A DNA stretch of 64,000 bases from Serratia sp. AKBS12 (GTDB taxonomy: Bacteria > Pseudomonadota > Gammaproteobacteria > Enterobacterales > Enterobacteriaceae), in the NCBI RefSeq assembly GCF_024793895.1, contig NZ_JANUSB010000007.1, positions 1 to 64,000 on the forward strand. Direction: 5' to 3'. The notes beneath the pieces were generated by a model. It saw only the letters and a list, made by a program, of their open reading frames with translations, was not told where the DNA came from and made no database searches. Position numbers and translations under genes: made by a program. Below, one piece after another: positions 21,851 through 34,322 of the stretch. The first letter of the stretch is position 1. Each line of letters begins with the position of its first letter.

Positions 21851-23392
21851 ATGCAACTGAATTCCACCGAAATCAGCGAACTGATCAAGCAGCGCATTGC
21901 TCAGTTCAATGTGGTGAGCGAAGCTCACAATGAAGGTACTATCGTTTCCGTCAGCGACGGAATCATCCGCGTACACGGTCTGGCCGACGTAATGCAGGGC
22001 GAAATGATCGCACTGCCAGGCAACCGTTATGCAATCGCATTGAACCTGGAGCGCGACTCCGTAGGTGCCGTGGTAATGGGTCCGTATTCGGATCTGGCCG
22101 AAGGCATGAAGGTAAAATGCACCGGCCGTATTCTGGAAGTACCGGTTGGCCGTGGCCTGCTGGGCCGTGTGGTCAACACCCTGGGTGCGCCTATCGACGG
22201 CAAGGGCCCGGTTGAGCACGACGGCTTTTCTCCGGTAGAAACCATCGCGCCGGGCGTTATCGAGCGTCAGTCGGTCGATCAGCCGGTTCAGACCGGTTAC
22301 AAATCCGTTGATGCCATGATTCCAATCGGCCGTGGCCAGCGTGAGCTGGTGATCGGTGACCGTCAGACCGGTAAAACCGCGCTGGCGATCGATGCCATCA
22401 TCAACCAACGTGATTCCGGCATCAAATGTGTTTACGTCGCCATCGGCCAGAAAGCCTCCACCATCGCTAACGTGGTGCGCAAGCTGGAAGAACACGGCGC
22501 GCTGGCCAACACCATCGTGGTGGTCGCTACCGCATCCGAATCTGCAGCACTGCAATACCTGGCTCCGTATGCCGGTTGCGCAATGGGCGAATACTTCCGT
22601 GACCGCGGCGAAGACGCACTGATCGTTTATGACGATCTGTCCAAGCAGGCGGTTGCCTATCGCCAGATCTCCCTGCTGCTTCGTCGTCCGCCAGGTCGTG
22701 AAGCTTACCCAGGTGACGTTTTCTATCTCCACTCCCGTCTGCTGGAGCGTGCTGCGCGTGTTAACGCCGAGTACGTTGAGGCCTTTACCAAAGGCGAAGT
22801 GAAAGGGAAAACCGGTTCTCTGACCGCTCTGCCGATCATCGAAACCCAGGCGGGTGACGTTTCCGCGTTCGTTCCGACCAACGTAATCTCGATTACCGAT
22901 GGTCAGATCTTCCTGGAATCCAACCTGTTCAACTCCGGTATTCGGCCGGCAGTTAACCCGGGTATCTCGGTATCCCGTGTTGGTGGCGCAGCGCAGACCA
23001 AGATCATGAAGAAACTGTCCGGTGGTATCCGTACCGCACTGGCACAGTATCGTGAACTGGCGGCATTCTCCCAGTTCGCTTCCGATCTGGATGACGCGAC
23101 CCGCAAACAGCTGAGCCACGGTCAGAAAGTGACCGAACTGCTGAAACAGAAACAGTATGCGCCGATGTCCGTCGCACAACAGTCTCTGGTGCTGTTTGCC
23201 GCCGAACGTGGCTACCTGGAAGACGTTGAAGTCGCCAAAGTGGTGAGCTTCGAAGCGGCCCTGGTCGCTTACGCCGACCGTGAGCACGCCGAGCTGCTGA
23301 ATCAAATCAACCAAACTGGGAACTTCAACGATGAGATCGAGGGCAAGTTGAAAAACGTCCTCGAGACCTTCAAGAAAACCCAGTCCTGGTAA
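21851..23392 (+). CDS. atpA: ATP synthase F1 subunit alpha
   Basis: The 513-residue non-catalytic nucleotide-binding subunit, identical in length to E. coli. Walker A GDRQTGKT lies near residue 169. The conserved block [17 protein letters not shown] and the arginine finger (SVSRVG) are present. It alternates with beta subunits in the F1 head. A long open frame on the opposite strand (21704-23566) is an artefact of codon usage. Confidence 0.98.
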   Translation: MQLNSTEISELIKQRIAQFNVVSEAHNEGTIVSVSDGIIRVHGLADVMQGEMIALPGNRYAIALNLERDSVGAVVMGPYSDLAEGMKVKCTGRILEVPVGRGLLGRVVNTLGAPIDGKGPVEHDGFSPVETIAPGVIERQSVDQPVQTGYKSVDAMIPIGRGQRELVIGDRQTGKTALAIDAIINQRDSGIKCVYVAIGQKASTIANVVRKLEEHGALANTIVVVATASESAALQYLAPYAGCAMGEYFRDRGEDALIVYDDLSKQAVAYRQISLLLRRPPGREAYPGDVFYLHSRLLERAARVNAEYVEAFTKGEVKGKTGSLTALPIIETQAGDVSAFVPTNVISITDGQIFLESNLFNSGIRPAVNPGISVSRVGGAAQTKIMKKLSGGIRTALAQYRELAAFSQFASDLDDATRKQLSHGQKVTELLKQKQYAPMSVAQQSLVLFAAERGYLEDVEVAKVVSFEAALVAYADREHAELLNQINQTGNFNDEIEGKLKNVLETFKKTQSW

Positions 23393-23450
23393 CGCGCAGC
23401 GGCCTGCTGTTGAAAGACAGCAGGCCGTCTGGCAATGAGGAGAAGCAGAG

Positions 23451-25795
<2,345 letters not shown>

Positions 25796-25815
25796 CGCCT
25801 TGAGAGGAGGGTGAT

Positions 25816-26235
25816 ATGGCTATGACTTACCATCTGGATGTAGTCAGCGCGGAAAAACAGATGTTTTCCGGCCTGGTGCAAAAGATCCAGGTGACAGGCA
25901 GCGAAGGCGAACTGGGTATTTTCCCGGGGCATGCGCCGCTGCTGACTGCCATCAAGCCTGGCATGGTGCGTATTGTTAAACAGCATGGTGAAGAAGAGTT
26001 CATCTACCTGTCCGGCGGTATCCTTGAGGTACAGCCGAGCGTGGTGACCGTGCTGGCGGACACTGCCATCCGTGGAACGGACCTTGACGAAGCGAGAGCG
26101 CTGGAAGCCAAGCGCAAAGCTGAAGAGCACATCCGTAGCTCTCATGGTGATGTCGACTATGCTCAGGCATCCGCTGAACTGGCGAAGGCGATCGCGAAGT
26201 TGCGCGTCATCGAACTCACCAGAAAAGCGATGTAA
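25816..26235 (+). CDS. atpC: ATP synthase F1 subunit epsilon
   Basis: A 139-residue regulatory rotor subunit with an N-terminal beta-sandwich and a C-terminal helical hairpin that inhibits ATP hydrolysis when extended. The sequence is nearly identical to E. coli AtpC, including [19 protein letters not shown]. It is the last gene of the operon and is followed by a strong terminator. Confidence 0.97.
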   Translation: MAMTYHLDVVSAEKQMFSGLVQKIQVTGSEGELGIFPGHAPLLTAIKPGMVRIVKQHGEEEFIYLSGGILEVQPSVVTVLADTAIRGTDLDEARALEAKRKAEEHIRSSHGDVDYAQASAELAKAIAKLRVIELTRKAM

Positions 26236-26251
26236 GCAATACCGAAATAAG

Positions 26252-26280
26252 AAAGCGACCCATGTGGTCGCTTTTTTTTT
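26252..26280 (+). terminator. rho-independent terminator of the atp operon
   Basis: AAGCGACC (26253-26260) pairs with GGTCGCTT (26266-26273) around a 5-nt loop, followed by a run of seven more T. It lies 18 bases after atpC. Confidence 0.92.
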
Positions 26281-26512
26281 GCTTTAAAATAAGCGTTTGT
26301 CGCCGAGGCTGCCGGTGGTGTATTAAGCGCTGCCAGCCGGAAATTATGTCTCCGATCGCCGACAGTTTTTCGATCGGGGAATCGGAATGCTCCGACTGAC
26401 GGCATGCCTAGAGCCGCAAGGGCTGAGCCGGCTTCGTGCAAAGAAATATGTAGTAATTTCGTCACTAAACGGGTTTACTTTCGTCTATTAAATTGGAGTT
26501 ATCAGGTTGCTT

Positions 26513-27883
26513 ATGTCGAACAGCGCAATGAGTGTGGTGATCCTCGCCGCGGGCAAGGGAACACGCATGTATTCCGATCTTCCCAAAGTGCTGCACCCAC
26601 TGGCGGGTAAGCCGATGGTGCAGCATGTTATCGACGCGGCCACCAGTATGGGCGCGGAAAATATCCATTTGGTTTACGGCCATGGCGGCGATCTGCTGAA
26701 AAGCACGCTGACAGACGGCGCGTTGAATTGGGTGCTGCAAGCCGAACAGCTGGGCACCGGTCACGCCATGCAGCAGGCTGCACCGCATTTTGCCGAAGAT
26801 GAAGACGTCCTGATGCTGTACGGCGACGTGCCGCTGATTTCCGTCGATACGTTGACGCGCCTGCTGGCCGCCAAGCCGCAGGGCGGTATCGGCCTGTTGA
26901 CGGTTAAACTGGACGATCCAAGCGGCTATGGCCGCATCGTGCGGGAAAACGGTAGCGTGGTCGGCATCGTCGAGCATAAGGATGCCAGTGAGCAACAGCG
27001 TCAAATCAATGAAATCAATACCGGCATACTGGTTGCCAACGGCGGCGATCTGAAGCGCTGGCTGGGCAAGCTGACCAATGACAATGCGCAGGGTGAATAT
27101 TACATCACTGATATCATCGCATTGGCCCATGCCGACGGCAGAACCATCGAAACGGTGCACCCCGATCGCCTCAGCGAAGTCGAAGGGGTTAACAACCGCC
27201 TTCAGCTCGCACGACTTGAGCGGGTGTATCAGGCCGAGCAGGCGCAAGCGCTGCTGCTGGCCGGCGTGATGCTGCTCGATCCGGCGCGTTTCGATTTGCG
27301 CGGTGAACTGACGCACGGTCGCGACGTGTCAATCGACGCCAACGTGATTATCGAAGGTCAGGTGCAACTGGGCGACCGGGTGAAAATCGGTGCTGGCAGC
27401 GTTCTGAAAAACTGCGTGGTGGGCGATGACTGCGAAATCAGCCCGTACAGCGTGCTGGAAGACGCGGTGCTGGGCGCCGAGTGTACCGTCGGGCCGTTTG
27501 CACGCTTGCGTCCAGGCGCGGAGCTGGCGCAGGGCGCTCACGTCGGCAATTTTGTCGAAATGAAGAAAGCGCGGTTGGGCAAAGGCTCCAAGGCCGGGCA
27601 TCTCAGCTATCTGGGCGATGCCGAGATTGGTGACGATGTCAATATTGGCGCGGGTACCATTACCTGTAACTATGACGGTGCCAATAAGCATAAGACCATT
27701 ATCGGCGATGGGGTGTTTGTCGGTTCGGACACCCAACTGGTGGCGCCGGTATCGGTCGGTAAAGGCTCCACCATCGCCGCCGGCACCACGGTCACTCGCG
27801 ATATCGGCGACGATGAGCTGGTGCTGAGCCGCGTCAGGCAGGTGCACATTCAGGGCTGGCAGCGCCCGATTAAAAAGAGATAG
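26513..27883 (+). CDS. glmU: bifunctional GlcNAc-1-P uridyltransferase / GlcN-1-P acetyltransferase GlmU
   Basis: A 456-residue cytoplasmic enzyme making UDP-GlcNAc for peptidoglycan and LPS. The N-terminal pyrophosphorylase domain has [15 protein letters not shown]; the C-terminal left-handed beta-helix acetyltransferase carries hexapeptide repeats from about residue 250. I chose ATG at 26513, which gives the E. coli length. An in-frame TTG at 26507 has better spacing to GGAG (26496-26499) and would add two residues, so the start is not certain. GlmS downstream supplies its pathway. Confidence 0.96.
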   Translation: MSNSAMSVVILAAGKGTRMYSDLPKVLHPLAGKPMVQHVIDAATSMGAENIHLVYGHGGDLLKSTLTDGALNWVLQAEQLGTGHAMQQAAPHFAEDEDVLMLYGDVPLISVDTLTRLLAAKPQGGIGLLTVKLDDPSGYGRIVRENGSVVGIVEHKDASEQQRQINEINTGILVANGGDLKRWLGKLTNDNAQGEYYITDIIALAHADGRTIETVHPDRLSEVEGVNNRLQLARLERVYQAEQAQALLLAGVMLLDPARFDLRGELTHGRDVSIDANVIIEGQVQLGDRVKIGAGSVLKNCVVGDDCEISPYSVLEDAVLGAECTVGPFARLRPGAELAQGAHVGNFVEMKKARLGKGSKAGHLSYLGDAEIGDDVNIGAGTITCNYDGANKHKTIIGDGVFVGSDTQLVAPVSVGKGSTIAAGTTVTRDIGDDELVLSRVRQVHIQGWQRPIKKR

Positions 27884-27892
27884 AGACAGCCC

Positions 27893-28001
27893 TTTATAGC
27901 GTTGTTGCCTTTATGACAGAACCCCAGTCACTTACTTGAGTAAGCTCCTGGGGATTCTGACATTTGCCGCCTGGCCGCAACTCGAAATCTATTGGGCGGT
28001 A
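27893..28001. repeat. dispersed palindromic intergenic repeat
   Basis: The centre, CCCCAG (27922-27927) with CTGGGG (27948-27953) enclosing CTTACT and AGTAAG (27931-27936, 27939-27944), forms a long two-step hairpin. An outer pair, CAGAA with TTCTG, extends it. The flanks (TTGCCGCC..GCAACTCGAAATCTATTGGG) resemble a repeat I recall from many intergenic sites in Serratia and Yersinia. It carries no coding sequence. The family assignment is from memory. Confidence 0.55.
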
Positions 28002-28018
28002 ACATGTAGTAGAAATAA

Positions 28019-28063
28019 TATGTTTTGTATTGGGCTCCAATGTAGAGCCCAATACAAAACATA
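28019..28063. repeat. perfect 19-bp inverted repeat in the glmU-glmS leader
   Basis: The 19-base arm at 28019-28037 is exactly complementary to 28045-28063, with a 7-nt loop (CAATGTA). The stem includes TTGTATTGGGCTC. No U-run follows on either strand, so it is not a standard terminator. It lies 105 bases upstream of glmS. Confidence 0.9.
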
Positions 28064-28168
28064 ATAATCCCCACCATCTACAGGCTCGGGGGCTGCACGG
28101 TAAAACCGGCAAAATCAGGTCGAGACATCGAAAAGCGCCAGCATGGCGTTTCATTAGGAATACAACTG

Positions 28169-29998
28169 ATGTGTGGAATTGTAGGCGCAGTAGCGCAACG
28201 TGATATTGCAGAGATTCTGTTGGAAGGCTTACGCCGTCTTGAGTACCGCGGTTATGACTCGGCCGGTTTGGCAGTGGTTGACGCGCAAGGCAACGTCAGC
28301 CGTTTACGCCGCGTCGGCAAGGTGCAGAAACTGGCTGAAGCTGCAGAACAGCATCCTTTGCATGGCGGTACCGGCATCGCGCACACCCGTTGGGCAACCC
28401 ACGGCGAACCGACCGAAGCCAACGCTCACCCGCATGTGTCCGATTACATCACCGTGGTGCATAACGGCATCATTGAAAACCACGAACCGCTGCGTGAACT
28501 GCTGATTGAACGCGGTTACCGCTTTGCGTCCGAAACCGACACCGAAGTGATCGCGCACCTGGTGCATTGGGAACAGCTGCAGGGCGGTACGCTGCTGGAA
28601 GTGGTCAAACGCGTTATTCCACAGCTGCGCGGCGCTTACGGCACCGTGGTGATGGACAGCCGCGATCCGAGCGTGCTGGTCGCCGCGCGTTCTGGCAGCC
28701 CGCTGGTGATTGGCCGCGGCGTCGGCGAAAACTTTATCGCGTCCGATCAGCTGGCGCTGCTGCCGGTGACCCGTCGTTTCATCTTCCTGGAAGAAGGCGA
28801 TGTGGTGGAAATGACTCGTCGTACCGTCAACGTATTCGACAAGCAAGGCAATGCGGTCGAGCGCCCGGAAATCGAATCCCAGGTGCAATATGACGCGGGT
28901 GACAAAGGCGCTTATCGTCATTACATGCAGAAAGAAATTTTTGAACAGCCGCTGGCATTGAAAAACACCCTGGAAGGGCGTTTCAGCCATGGCCAGATCA
29001 ACCTGAGCGAGCTTGGCGAAGGCGCCGATCAACTGCTGGCGAAGGTGCAGCACGTGCAGATTATCGCCTGCGGTACTTCTTACCATTCCGGCATGGTAGC
29101 GCGTTACTGGTTCGAATCACTGGCCGGCGTGCCGTGCGATGTCGAAATCGCCTCCGAATTCCGTTACCGCAAGTCCGCGGTGCGCCCGGGCAGCCTGATC
29201 ATCACTCTGTCACAGTCAGGCGAAACCGCCGACACGCTGGCGGCGCTGCGCCTGTCGAAAGAGCTGGGATACCTGGGCTCGCTGGCGGTGTGCAACGTGG
29301 CGGGATCTTCTCTGGTACGTGAATCCGATCTGGCGCTGATGACCAAGGCCGGCACGGAAATCGGCGTGGCGTCGACCAAGGCCTTCACGACCCAACTTGC
29401 CGTTTTGCTGATGCTGGTGGCGCGTCTGGGACGTCTGAAAGGCATGGCGGAAAGCGTTGAACATGATATTGTGCACGCCCTGCAGGCGTTGCCGGCGCGC
29501 ATTGAGCAGATGCTGTCGCTGGACAAGAGCATCGAAGCGCTGGCGGAAGGCTTCTCCGACAAGCATCATGCGCTGTTCCTCGGCCGTGGCGATCAGTATC
29601 CGATTGCCATGGAAGGCGCGCTGAAGCTGAAAGAGATCTCCTACATTCACGCCGAAGCCTATGCAGCTGGCGAACTGAAGCACGGCCCATTGGCGCTGAT
29701 TGATGCCGATATGCCGGTGATCGTGGTAGCGCCAAACAACGAACTGCTGGAAAAGCTGAAGTCCAATATTGAAGAAGTCCGAGCACGCGGCGGCCAACTG
29801 TATGTGTTCGCCGATCAGGATGCCGGTTTCGTCAGTAGCGAGGGGATGACCATCGTTCCTCTGCCGCACGTCGAAGAAATCGTCGCGCCTATCTTCTACA
29901 CCGTGCCATTGCAACTGTTGTCCTATCACGTTGCGCTGATCAAAGGCACTGACGTCGATCAGCCGCGTAACCTGGCGAAGTCCGTCACCGTAGAGTAA
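28169..29998 (+). CDS. glmS: glutamine-fructose-6-phosphate aminotransferase GlmS
   Basis: A 609-residue enzyme that makes glucosamine 6-phosphate from fructose 6-phosphate and glutamine. The N-terminal glutaminase domain begins [10 protein letters not shown]; Cys2 becomes the nucleophile after Met removal. Two SIS domains follow, with CGTSYHSG and SQSGETADT in the first. The C-terminus [11 protein letters not shown] is the conserved end. In enterics the glmUS transcript is regulated by the sRNA GlmZ; I did not identify a pairing site in this leader. Confidence 0.98.
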   Translation: MCGIVGAVAQRDIAEILLEGLRRLEYRGYDSAGLAVVDAQGNVSRLRRVGKVQKLAEAAEQHPLHGGTGIAHTRWATHGEPTEANAHPHVSDYITVVHNGIIENHEPLRELLIERGYRFASETDTEVIAHLVHWEQLQGGTLLEVVKRVIPQLRGAYGTVVMDSRDPSVLVAARSGSPLVIGRGVGENFIASDQLALLPVTRRFIFLEEGDVVEMTRRTVNVFDKQGNAVERPEIESQVQYDAGDKGAYRHYMQKEIFEQPLALKNTLEGRFSHGQINLSELGEGADQLLAKVQHVQIIACGTSYHSGMVARYWFESLAGVPCDVEIASEFRYRKSAVRPGSLIITLSQSGETADTLAALRLSKELGYLGSLAVCNVAGSSLVRESDLALMTKAGTEIGVASTKAFTTQLAVLLMLVARLGRLKGMAESVEHDIVHALQALPARIEQMLSLDKSIEALAEGFSDKHHALFLGRGDQYPIAMEGALKLKEISYIHAEAYAAGELKHGPLALIDADMPVIVVAPNNELLEKLKSNIEEVRARGGQLYVFADQDAGFVSSEGMTIVPLPHVEEIVAPIFYTVPLQLLSYHVALIKGTDVDQPRNLAKSVTVE

Positions 29999-30030
29999 TG
30001 CGTCGCGCTGCGCGCCATTGCCGGCGCAAT
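29960..30030 (+). other. predicted Tn7 attachment site (attTn7), unoccupied
   Basis: The last about 40 bases of glmS encode the [13 protein letters not shown] tail that TnsD recognises in E. coli, and Tn7 inserts about 25 bp beyond the stop. The sequence after the stop has no Tn7 end. The accessory redox genes start just beyond it, but no transposon signature accompanies them. Confidence 0.55.
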
Positions 30031-30050
30031 GCGCGAAACCGCAAACAGCC

Positions 30051-30088
30051 AATCCGGTATGCCGTTTACCCGCATACCGGATTTTTTT
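30051..30088 (+). terminator. rho-independent terminator of glmS
   Basis: AATCCGGTATGC (30051-30062) pairs perfectly with GCATACCGGATT (30072-30083) over a 9-nt loop and continues into TTTTT. Confidence 0.93.
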
Positions 30089-30132
30089 ATGCCGGACGCA
30101 GCATGGCGGTATCCGGCGGGCTGAACGCTGGA

Positions 30133-31152
30133 CTACGGCTGCATCTCGATCACGACTTTTCCTTTCGCCCGACCCTGGGCAAGATAAGCCAGCGCTTCCT
30201 TGGCCTGTTCGAACGGGAATACCGTATCGATAACCGGCTTGATACGCTCGGTTTCAAGCAGTTTGCCGATCTCGGCGAGCTGGGTGCCGTCGGCGCGCAC
30301 AAACAGGAATGAATAATTCACGCCGTGCTGTTTCGCCAGACGCATCATCTTGTGGCTCATCAATGAGAAGATGAACTGCAAAAAGACGTTAAGCTTTCTG
30401 GTCCGGGCGAAGGCAACGTCCAATGGCCCGGTCAGCGAGATGATGCTGCCTCCCCGCTTGAGAATACCGACGGATTTTTCAATCGTCTCCCCCTTGAGGG
30501 TGCCAAGTACCGCATCGTAGCCGCTGAGTACGCTCGCGAAATCCTGCTGGTGGTAGTCAATCACCTGGTCTGCGCCCAGGCTGCGTACCAGGGTGACATT
30601 ATGGCTACTGGTGGTGGTAGCCACCGTTGCGCCCAGATGTTTTGCCAGTTGGATGGCAAAGGTGCCGATACCGCCGGATCCGGCAGGGATAAACACCTTC
30701 TGCCCGGCGTGCAGCCTGGCACGCTCACGTAGTGCTTGCCAGACGGTCAACGCCACCATCGGCATGGCGGCAGCCTGCACGAAGCTCAGATTGGCCGGTT
30801 TGAGTGCGGCGGCGCTTTCCGGCACCGTCGCGAACTCGGCAAAGGATCCCGATCCCAGATCGAACAGGCTGGCAAAAACGGCGTCACCGGGCGTGAAGCG
30901 GGTTACGCCGTTGCCCACCTCGGTGACGACGCCTGCCAGATCGCTGCCCAGCGTTGTCGGGAGCGGCAAATGCAGTACCGCCTTGAACATGCCGGTCGGG
31001 ATGATGTTATCGATCGGATTCAGGCCGGCAGCATGAACCTTTACCCTGATTTCATTGGCCTGCAGCGCAGGCAGAGAAACCTGGTCGAACCCTACCTCGG
31101 GCGATTTGCCATAGCGCCTGAGGGTGAGTGCCTTCATCGTCTGATTGTTCAT
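30133..31152 (-). CDS. MDR-family NADP-dependent oxidoreductase (quinone reductase-like)
   Basis: A 339-residue medium-chain dehydrogenase/reductase. It has an N-terminal GroES-like domain (AAGLNPIDNIIPTG, then GSDLAGVVTEVG) and a Rossmann domain with AGSGGIGTFAIQLAKHLGA for NADPH. It has no zinc-binding Cys/His set, so it fits the quinone oxidoreductase / enone reductase branch. It is 61 bases downstream of the SDR gene in the same direction, so probably an operon under the divergent TetR regulator. Start ATG 31152 has AGAAGA upstream; an internal ATG at 31137 is possible. Substrate unknown. Confidence 0.85.
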   Translation of the reverse strand: MNNQTMKALTLRRYGKSPEVGFDQVSLPALQANEIRVKVHAAGLNPIDNIIPTGMFKAVLHLPLPTTLGSDLAGVVTEVGNGVTRFTPGDAVFASLFDLGSGSFAEFATVPESAAALKPANLSFVQAAAMPMVALTVWQALRERARLHAGQKVFIPAGSGGIGTFAIQLAKHLGATVATTTSSHNVTLVRSLGADQVIDYHQQDFASVLSGYDAVLGTLKGETIEKSVGILKRGGSIISLTGPLDVAFARTRKLNVFLQFIFSLMSHKMMRLAKQHGVNYSFLFVRADGTQLAEIGKLLETERIKPVIDTVFPFEQAKEALAYLAQGRAKGKVVIEMQP

Positions 31153-31213
31153 TGCATGTTCTTCTCGCTGCGTTTAAGGAAAGGCACGGTATTGCATGGC
31201 GGGTTTCAGCGAT

Positions 31214-31999
31214 TTATTGGCCGTTTTTGTATCTTGCAGCGGCTTCGTCCTGTTTGATATCTGCCAGCATGGCCAGTCTTGCGCCATCAAATGCATCCCA
31301 ACTTTCGGCGTTGTGCAGTGGGGGGATGGTCACCCGTTCGCGACGATCGAAACCGACCAGCGCCGCATCGACCAGTTCGCCCACTTCCATCATCGGCGGC
31401 AGGGTGCTGCTGTCGATGCCAGCACGCTGCCAGATTTCGGTGTAGGTGCCGGCTGGCAGCACCGCCTGAACATAAATGCCCTTGGGTGACAGTTCCAGAT
31501 GCATGCCCTGCGACAGATACAGCACGAAGGCCTTGGTGGCGCCATAAACCGTCGCCCCGAACTCGGGCATCAGGCTGAGGGCAGAACTGATATTAACGAT
31601 CGAGCCGCTACCTGCTTGCACCAGGCGTGGCGTAATGGCGTTGGCCAGCCGCGTCAATGCGGTAATGTTGAGCATGATAAGTTGTTCAATCGACGCCGAC
31701 GTCTGCTCGGCGAAGCCACCTGACTGACCAATGCCAGCGTTATTGATCAGGGTGGTGATGCGCGAGTCTTCACGCAGACGCGATTCGACCCTGGCCAGAT
31801 GGTCAGATTGGGTAAGATCGGCTGGCAAGACATCAACGGCCACGCCGGTTTCTTGCCGCAGGCGTGCGGCAAGAGCATCAAGTCGTGCCTGATCCCGTGC
31901 AACCAGCACCAGATCGTGGCCACGGCGGGCGAAGCGTTCGGCGTACACGGCACCGATACCGGTGGATGCGCCGGTAATCAGGATGGCAGAAGTAGTCAT
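31214..31999 (-). CDS. short-chain dehydrogenase/reductase (SDR) family protein
   Basis: A 261-residue classical SDR. Cofactor motif TGASTGIG lies at residues about 9-16, NNAG follows, catalytic Ser is in NISSALS and the YxxxK motif is YGATK. The frame extends to 32092, but ATG at 31999 (MTTSAILITGASTGIG) gives the usual N-terminus with GAGAG upstream. It is divergent from the TetR gene and likely its main target. The substrate cannot be read from the sequence. Confidence 0.87.
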   Translation of the reverse strand: MTTSAILITGASTGIGAVYAERFARRGHDLVLVARDQARLDALAARLRQETGVAVDVLPADLTQSDHLARVESRLREDSRITTLINNAGIGQSGGFAEQTSASIEQLIMLNITALTRLANAITPRLVQAGSGSIVNISSALSLMPEFGATVYGATKAFVLYLSQGMHLELSPKGIYVQAVLPAGTYTEIWQRAGIDSSTLPPMMEVGELVDAALVGFDRRERVTIPPLHNAESWDAFDGARLAMLADIKQDEAAARYKNGQ

Positions 32000-32142
32000 A
32001 TATTCACTCTCTTGTTTAATGAGTATCGGCGATATGCATCTTTGGGCCGAAGGGGGTTGCGTAGGATCACGGCTAACCAGCCGGTTTTCCACGATTGGGC
32101 TATGGCTGGCTGGCGCGATTAATAATGATGATCATAATCTAA

Positions 32143-32183
32143 CTTGTCAATCGGTTTGATTACGAGCATCATCAATGTATACT
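32143..32183 (+). promoter_or_regulatory. divergent promoter with imperfect dyad, probable TetR operator
   Basis: TTGATT (32156-32161) and TATACT (32178-32183) with a 16-bp spacer form a promoter toward the TetR gene. An imperfect 24-bp dyad (32143-32166; arms CTTGTCA and TTACGAG) overlaps the -35. Placement fits autorepression; the dyad is weak. Confidence 0.45.
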
Positions 32184-32219
32184 GACGCCATGATTTTCAA
32201 AGGGTGAGGGGCGATAAAA

Positions 32220-32795
32220 ATGAAAGTGAGCAAAGCGCAGGCGCAAGAAAACCGGATGCGCATCGTGGAAACGGCCTCGGTGCTGTTTCGCGAGCGCGGC
32301 TACGACGGCGTCGGCATTGCCGAGTTGATGTCGGCCGCCGGTTTTACCCATGGCGGGTTTTACAAACACTTTGGCTCCAAAGCCGATCTGATGTTGGAAG
32401 CGGTAGCCTGCGGGTTTGCCCAGTCGCAGGCAAAAATCGAAGGAAAGGATGTCGCGCAGATCGTCGAACAGTATCTGTCCCGCGAGCATCGCAACCATGT
32501 CGGCGACGGCTGTGTGATGGCTGCGCTGTCTACCGATGCGGCGCGCCAGCCCGAGTCGGTTAAGGAATTATTTGCCGCAGGCATTGAACGCCAGCTGGCC
32601 ATGCTGACGCAGCGGGGCGATGGCGCGGGCGAAACCCGAGCTGCGGGTATCGACACGCTTGCCCGTCTGGTGGGGGCGCTGGTGCTGTCGCGTGCCTGTC
32701 CGCAAGGTTCGGCATTGGCGGACGAGATCCTGCAGGTTTGCCGCACGCGTATGCTTGACGCTGATGATCCGCATGCTGACAGCGCTGCGCAGTAA
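32220..32795 (+). CDS. TetR/AcrR-family transcriptional regulator
   Basis: A 191-residue regulator. The N-terminal helix-turn-helix covers residues about 10-55 (RIVETASVLFRERGYDGVGIAELMSAAGFTHGGFYKHFGSKADL), closest in style to the NemR/AcrR-like branch. The C-terminal helical domain contains two or three Cys residues (DGCVMAAL, RACPQG) that could respond to electrophiles, which is an inference. It is divergent from the SDR/MDR pair and probably represses it. Confidence 0.87.
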   Translation: MKVSKAQAQENRMRIVETASVLFRERGYDGVGIAELMSAAGFTHGGFYKHFGSKADLMLEAVACGFAQSQAKIEGKDVAQIVEQYLSREHRNHVGDGCVMAALSTDAARQPESVKELFAAGIERQLAMLTQRGDGAGETRAAGIDTLARLVGALVLSRACPQGSALADEILQVCRTRMLDADDPHADSAAQ

Positions 32796-33001
32796 CTCAC
32801 AGCGTAGAAGCGTCATCAAACGTTAACCTAGTGCATGAGATGGCGGTGGGATTGCCGACACGGTAGCGCCGCTGGGTGAGCGATTGTCGCATCAGCGTTA
32901 TCGTTCGGCGGCCGAAACCGCCGTTTTAACGAGAATAATTCCAACGATAATCGGTTGATTAACCACCAGAAAAACCGCAATTTTCAGAAAGTCCGCAGAT
33001 T

Positions 33002-33032
33002 AAAAAAACACGCCAATCAGGCGGATTTTTTT
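33002..33032. terminator. possible bidirectional terminator before pstS
   Basis: A run of seven A, then CGCC (33011-33014), AATCA, GGCG (33020-33023), then seven T. The GC stem is short, so it is a weak candidate. The stretch 32796-33001 otherwise shows no gene. Confidence 0.45.
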
Positions 33033-33075
33033 ATAACGCGATGATTTTTAATAAATTAATTTTAAATGCCGTCGC

Positions 33076-33126
33076 CTGTCATATAACTGTCATATTTCAT
33101 ACATTTTTCTGTCACCAAACTGTCCT
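33076..33126 (+). promoter_or_regulatory. two PHO boxes of the pstS promoter
   Basis: CTGTCATATAACTGTCAT (33076-33093) fits the 18-bp PhoB consensus, and CTGTCACCAAACTGTCCT (33109-33126) is a second copy. They are 33 bp apart, three helical turns, on one face of DNA. The region closely resembles the E. coli pstS promoter. It implies PhoB/PhoR control under phosphate limitation. Confidence 0.93.
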
Positions 33127-33204
33127 ATTTTCCCTCCTGCAGCAATACTTACTCTGATGAAAACGACTCGAAGTCGATTTTTGAATATCCCATTAGGAGG
33201 GATT

Positions 33205-34245
33205 ATGAAACTGATGCGTACCACCGTCGCCAGTATTGTGGCAGCGACTTTCTCCCTGGCCTCTGTGTCTGCTTTCGCTGCTGCCAACCTGACCGGTGCA
33301 GGTGCGACATTCCCCGCACCGGTGTATGCCAAGTGGGCAGATTCTTATCAAAAAGAAACTGGCAACAAAGTTAACTATCAGGGGATTGGTTCCTCTGGCG
33401 GTGTGAAGCAAATCATCGCCAATACCGTTGACTTTGGTGCCTCCGATGCGCCGTTGTCCGATGAAAAGCTGGCTGCTGATGGCCTGTTCCAGTTCCCGAC
33501 CGTAATTGGCGGCGTAGTGCTGGCGGTCAATATTCCGGGCATCAAATCTGGTGATTTGACCCTTGATGGTAAAACGTTGGGTGACATCTACCTGGGGAAC
33601 ATCAAAAAATGGAATGACCCAGCCATCACCAAACTCAACCCGGGCGTAAAACTGCCAGATCAGAACATTGCCGTGGTACGCCGCGCTGACGGTTCCGGTA
33701 CGTCATTCGTCTTCACCAGCTACCTGGCCAAAGTCAACGCGCAGTGGAAAGAGAAAATCGGCGCTGGCTCAACGGTTAACTGGCCGACCGGTCTGGGTGG
33801 TAAGGGCAACGACGGTATTGCGGCATTCGTGCAACGTCTGCCGGGTGCCATTGGCTACGTAGAGTACGCCTACGCCAAACAGAACAATCTGGCCTACACC
33901 AAGCTGGTGTCTGCCGATGGCAAAGCGGTCAACCCGACGGAAGATGCGTTCAGCAACGCGGCCAAAGGCGTGGACTGGAGCAAAACCTTCGCCCAGGACC
34001 TGACCAATCAGAAAGGCGAGGGCGCGTGGCCGATTACCTCCACCACCTTCATCCTGGTTCACAAGGCACAGAAGAAGCCTGAGCAAGGCGCTGAAGTGTT
34101 GAAATTCTTCGACTGGGCTTACAAGTCCGGTGGCGACGAAGCCAAAGCGCTGGATTACGCCACCCTGCCTGAAGAAGTGGTTGAACAGGTGCGTGCGGCC
34201 TGGAAAACCAACGTGAAAGACAGCTCAGGCAAAGCATTGTACTAA
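33205..34245 (+). CDS. pstS: phosphate-binding periplasmic protein PstS
   Basis: A 346-residue high-affinity phosphate-binding protein, same length as in E. coli. The signal peptide covers residues 1-25 (cleavage after SAFA). Mature protein starts [21 protein letters not shown]. Phosphate-binding runs GSSGGVKQ and [11 protein letters not shown] are present. The frame is open to 33157, but ATG at 33205 follows GGAGG and gives the proper signal peptide. It is the first gene of the PHO-controlled pst operon. Confidence 0.98.
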   Translation: MKLMRTTVASIVAATFSLASVSAFAAANLTGAGATFPAPVYAKWADSYQKETGNKVNYQGIGSSGGVKQIIANTVDFGASDAPLSDEKLAADGLFQFPTVIGGVVLAVNIPGIKSGDLTLDGKTLGDIYLGNIKKWNDPAITKLNPGVKLPDQNIAVVRRADGSGTSFVFTSYLAKVNAQWKEKIGAGSTVNWPTGLGGKGNDGIAAFVQRLPGAIGYVEYAYAKQNNLAYTKLVSADGKAVNPTEDAFSNAAKGVDWSKTFAQDLTNQKGEGAWPITSTTFILVHKAQKKPEQGAEVLKFFDWAYKSGGDEAKALDYATLPEEVVEQVRAAWKTNVKDSSGKALY

Positions 34246-34275
34246 GCGGCAAGCGTTTGGTTAGCCGTCATATAG

Positions 34276-34295
34276 GGGCCCGGCATGCCGGGCCC
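34276..34295 (+). repeat. 20-bp perfect palindrome between pstS and pstC
   Basis: GGGCCCGGCATGCCGGGCCC can fold into a GC hairpin at the pstS 3' end. It has no U-run, so it more likely protects the abundant pstS mRNA segment or attenuates pstC. Confidence 0.8.
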
Positions 34296-34322
34296 TCCCA
34301 GCTTTAAACAGAAGAGTAATCT

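Noticed and set aside
28064-28168. glmS ribozyme or riboswitch upstream of glmS
   Set aside because: The glmS ribozyme is a feature of Gram-positive bacteria; enterics use GlmY/GlmZ, and I saw no ribozyme core here.
30000-30132. Tn7 or other transposon inserted at attTn7
   Set aside because: No Tn7 end repeats or tns genes; the terminator after glmS is intact.
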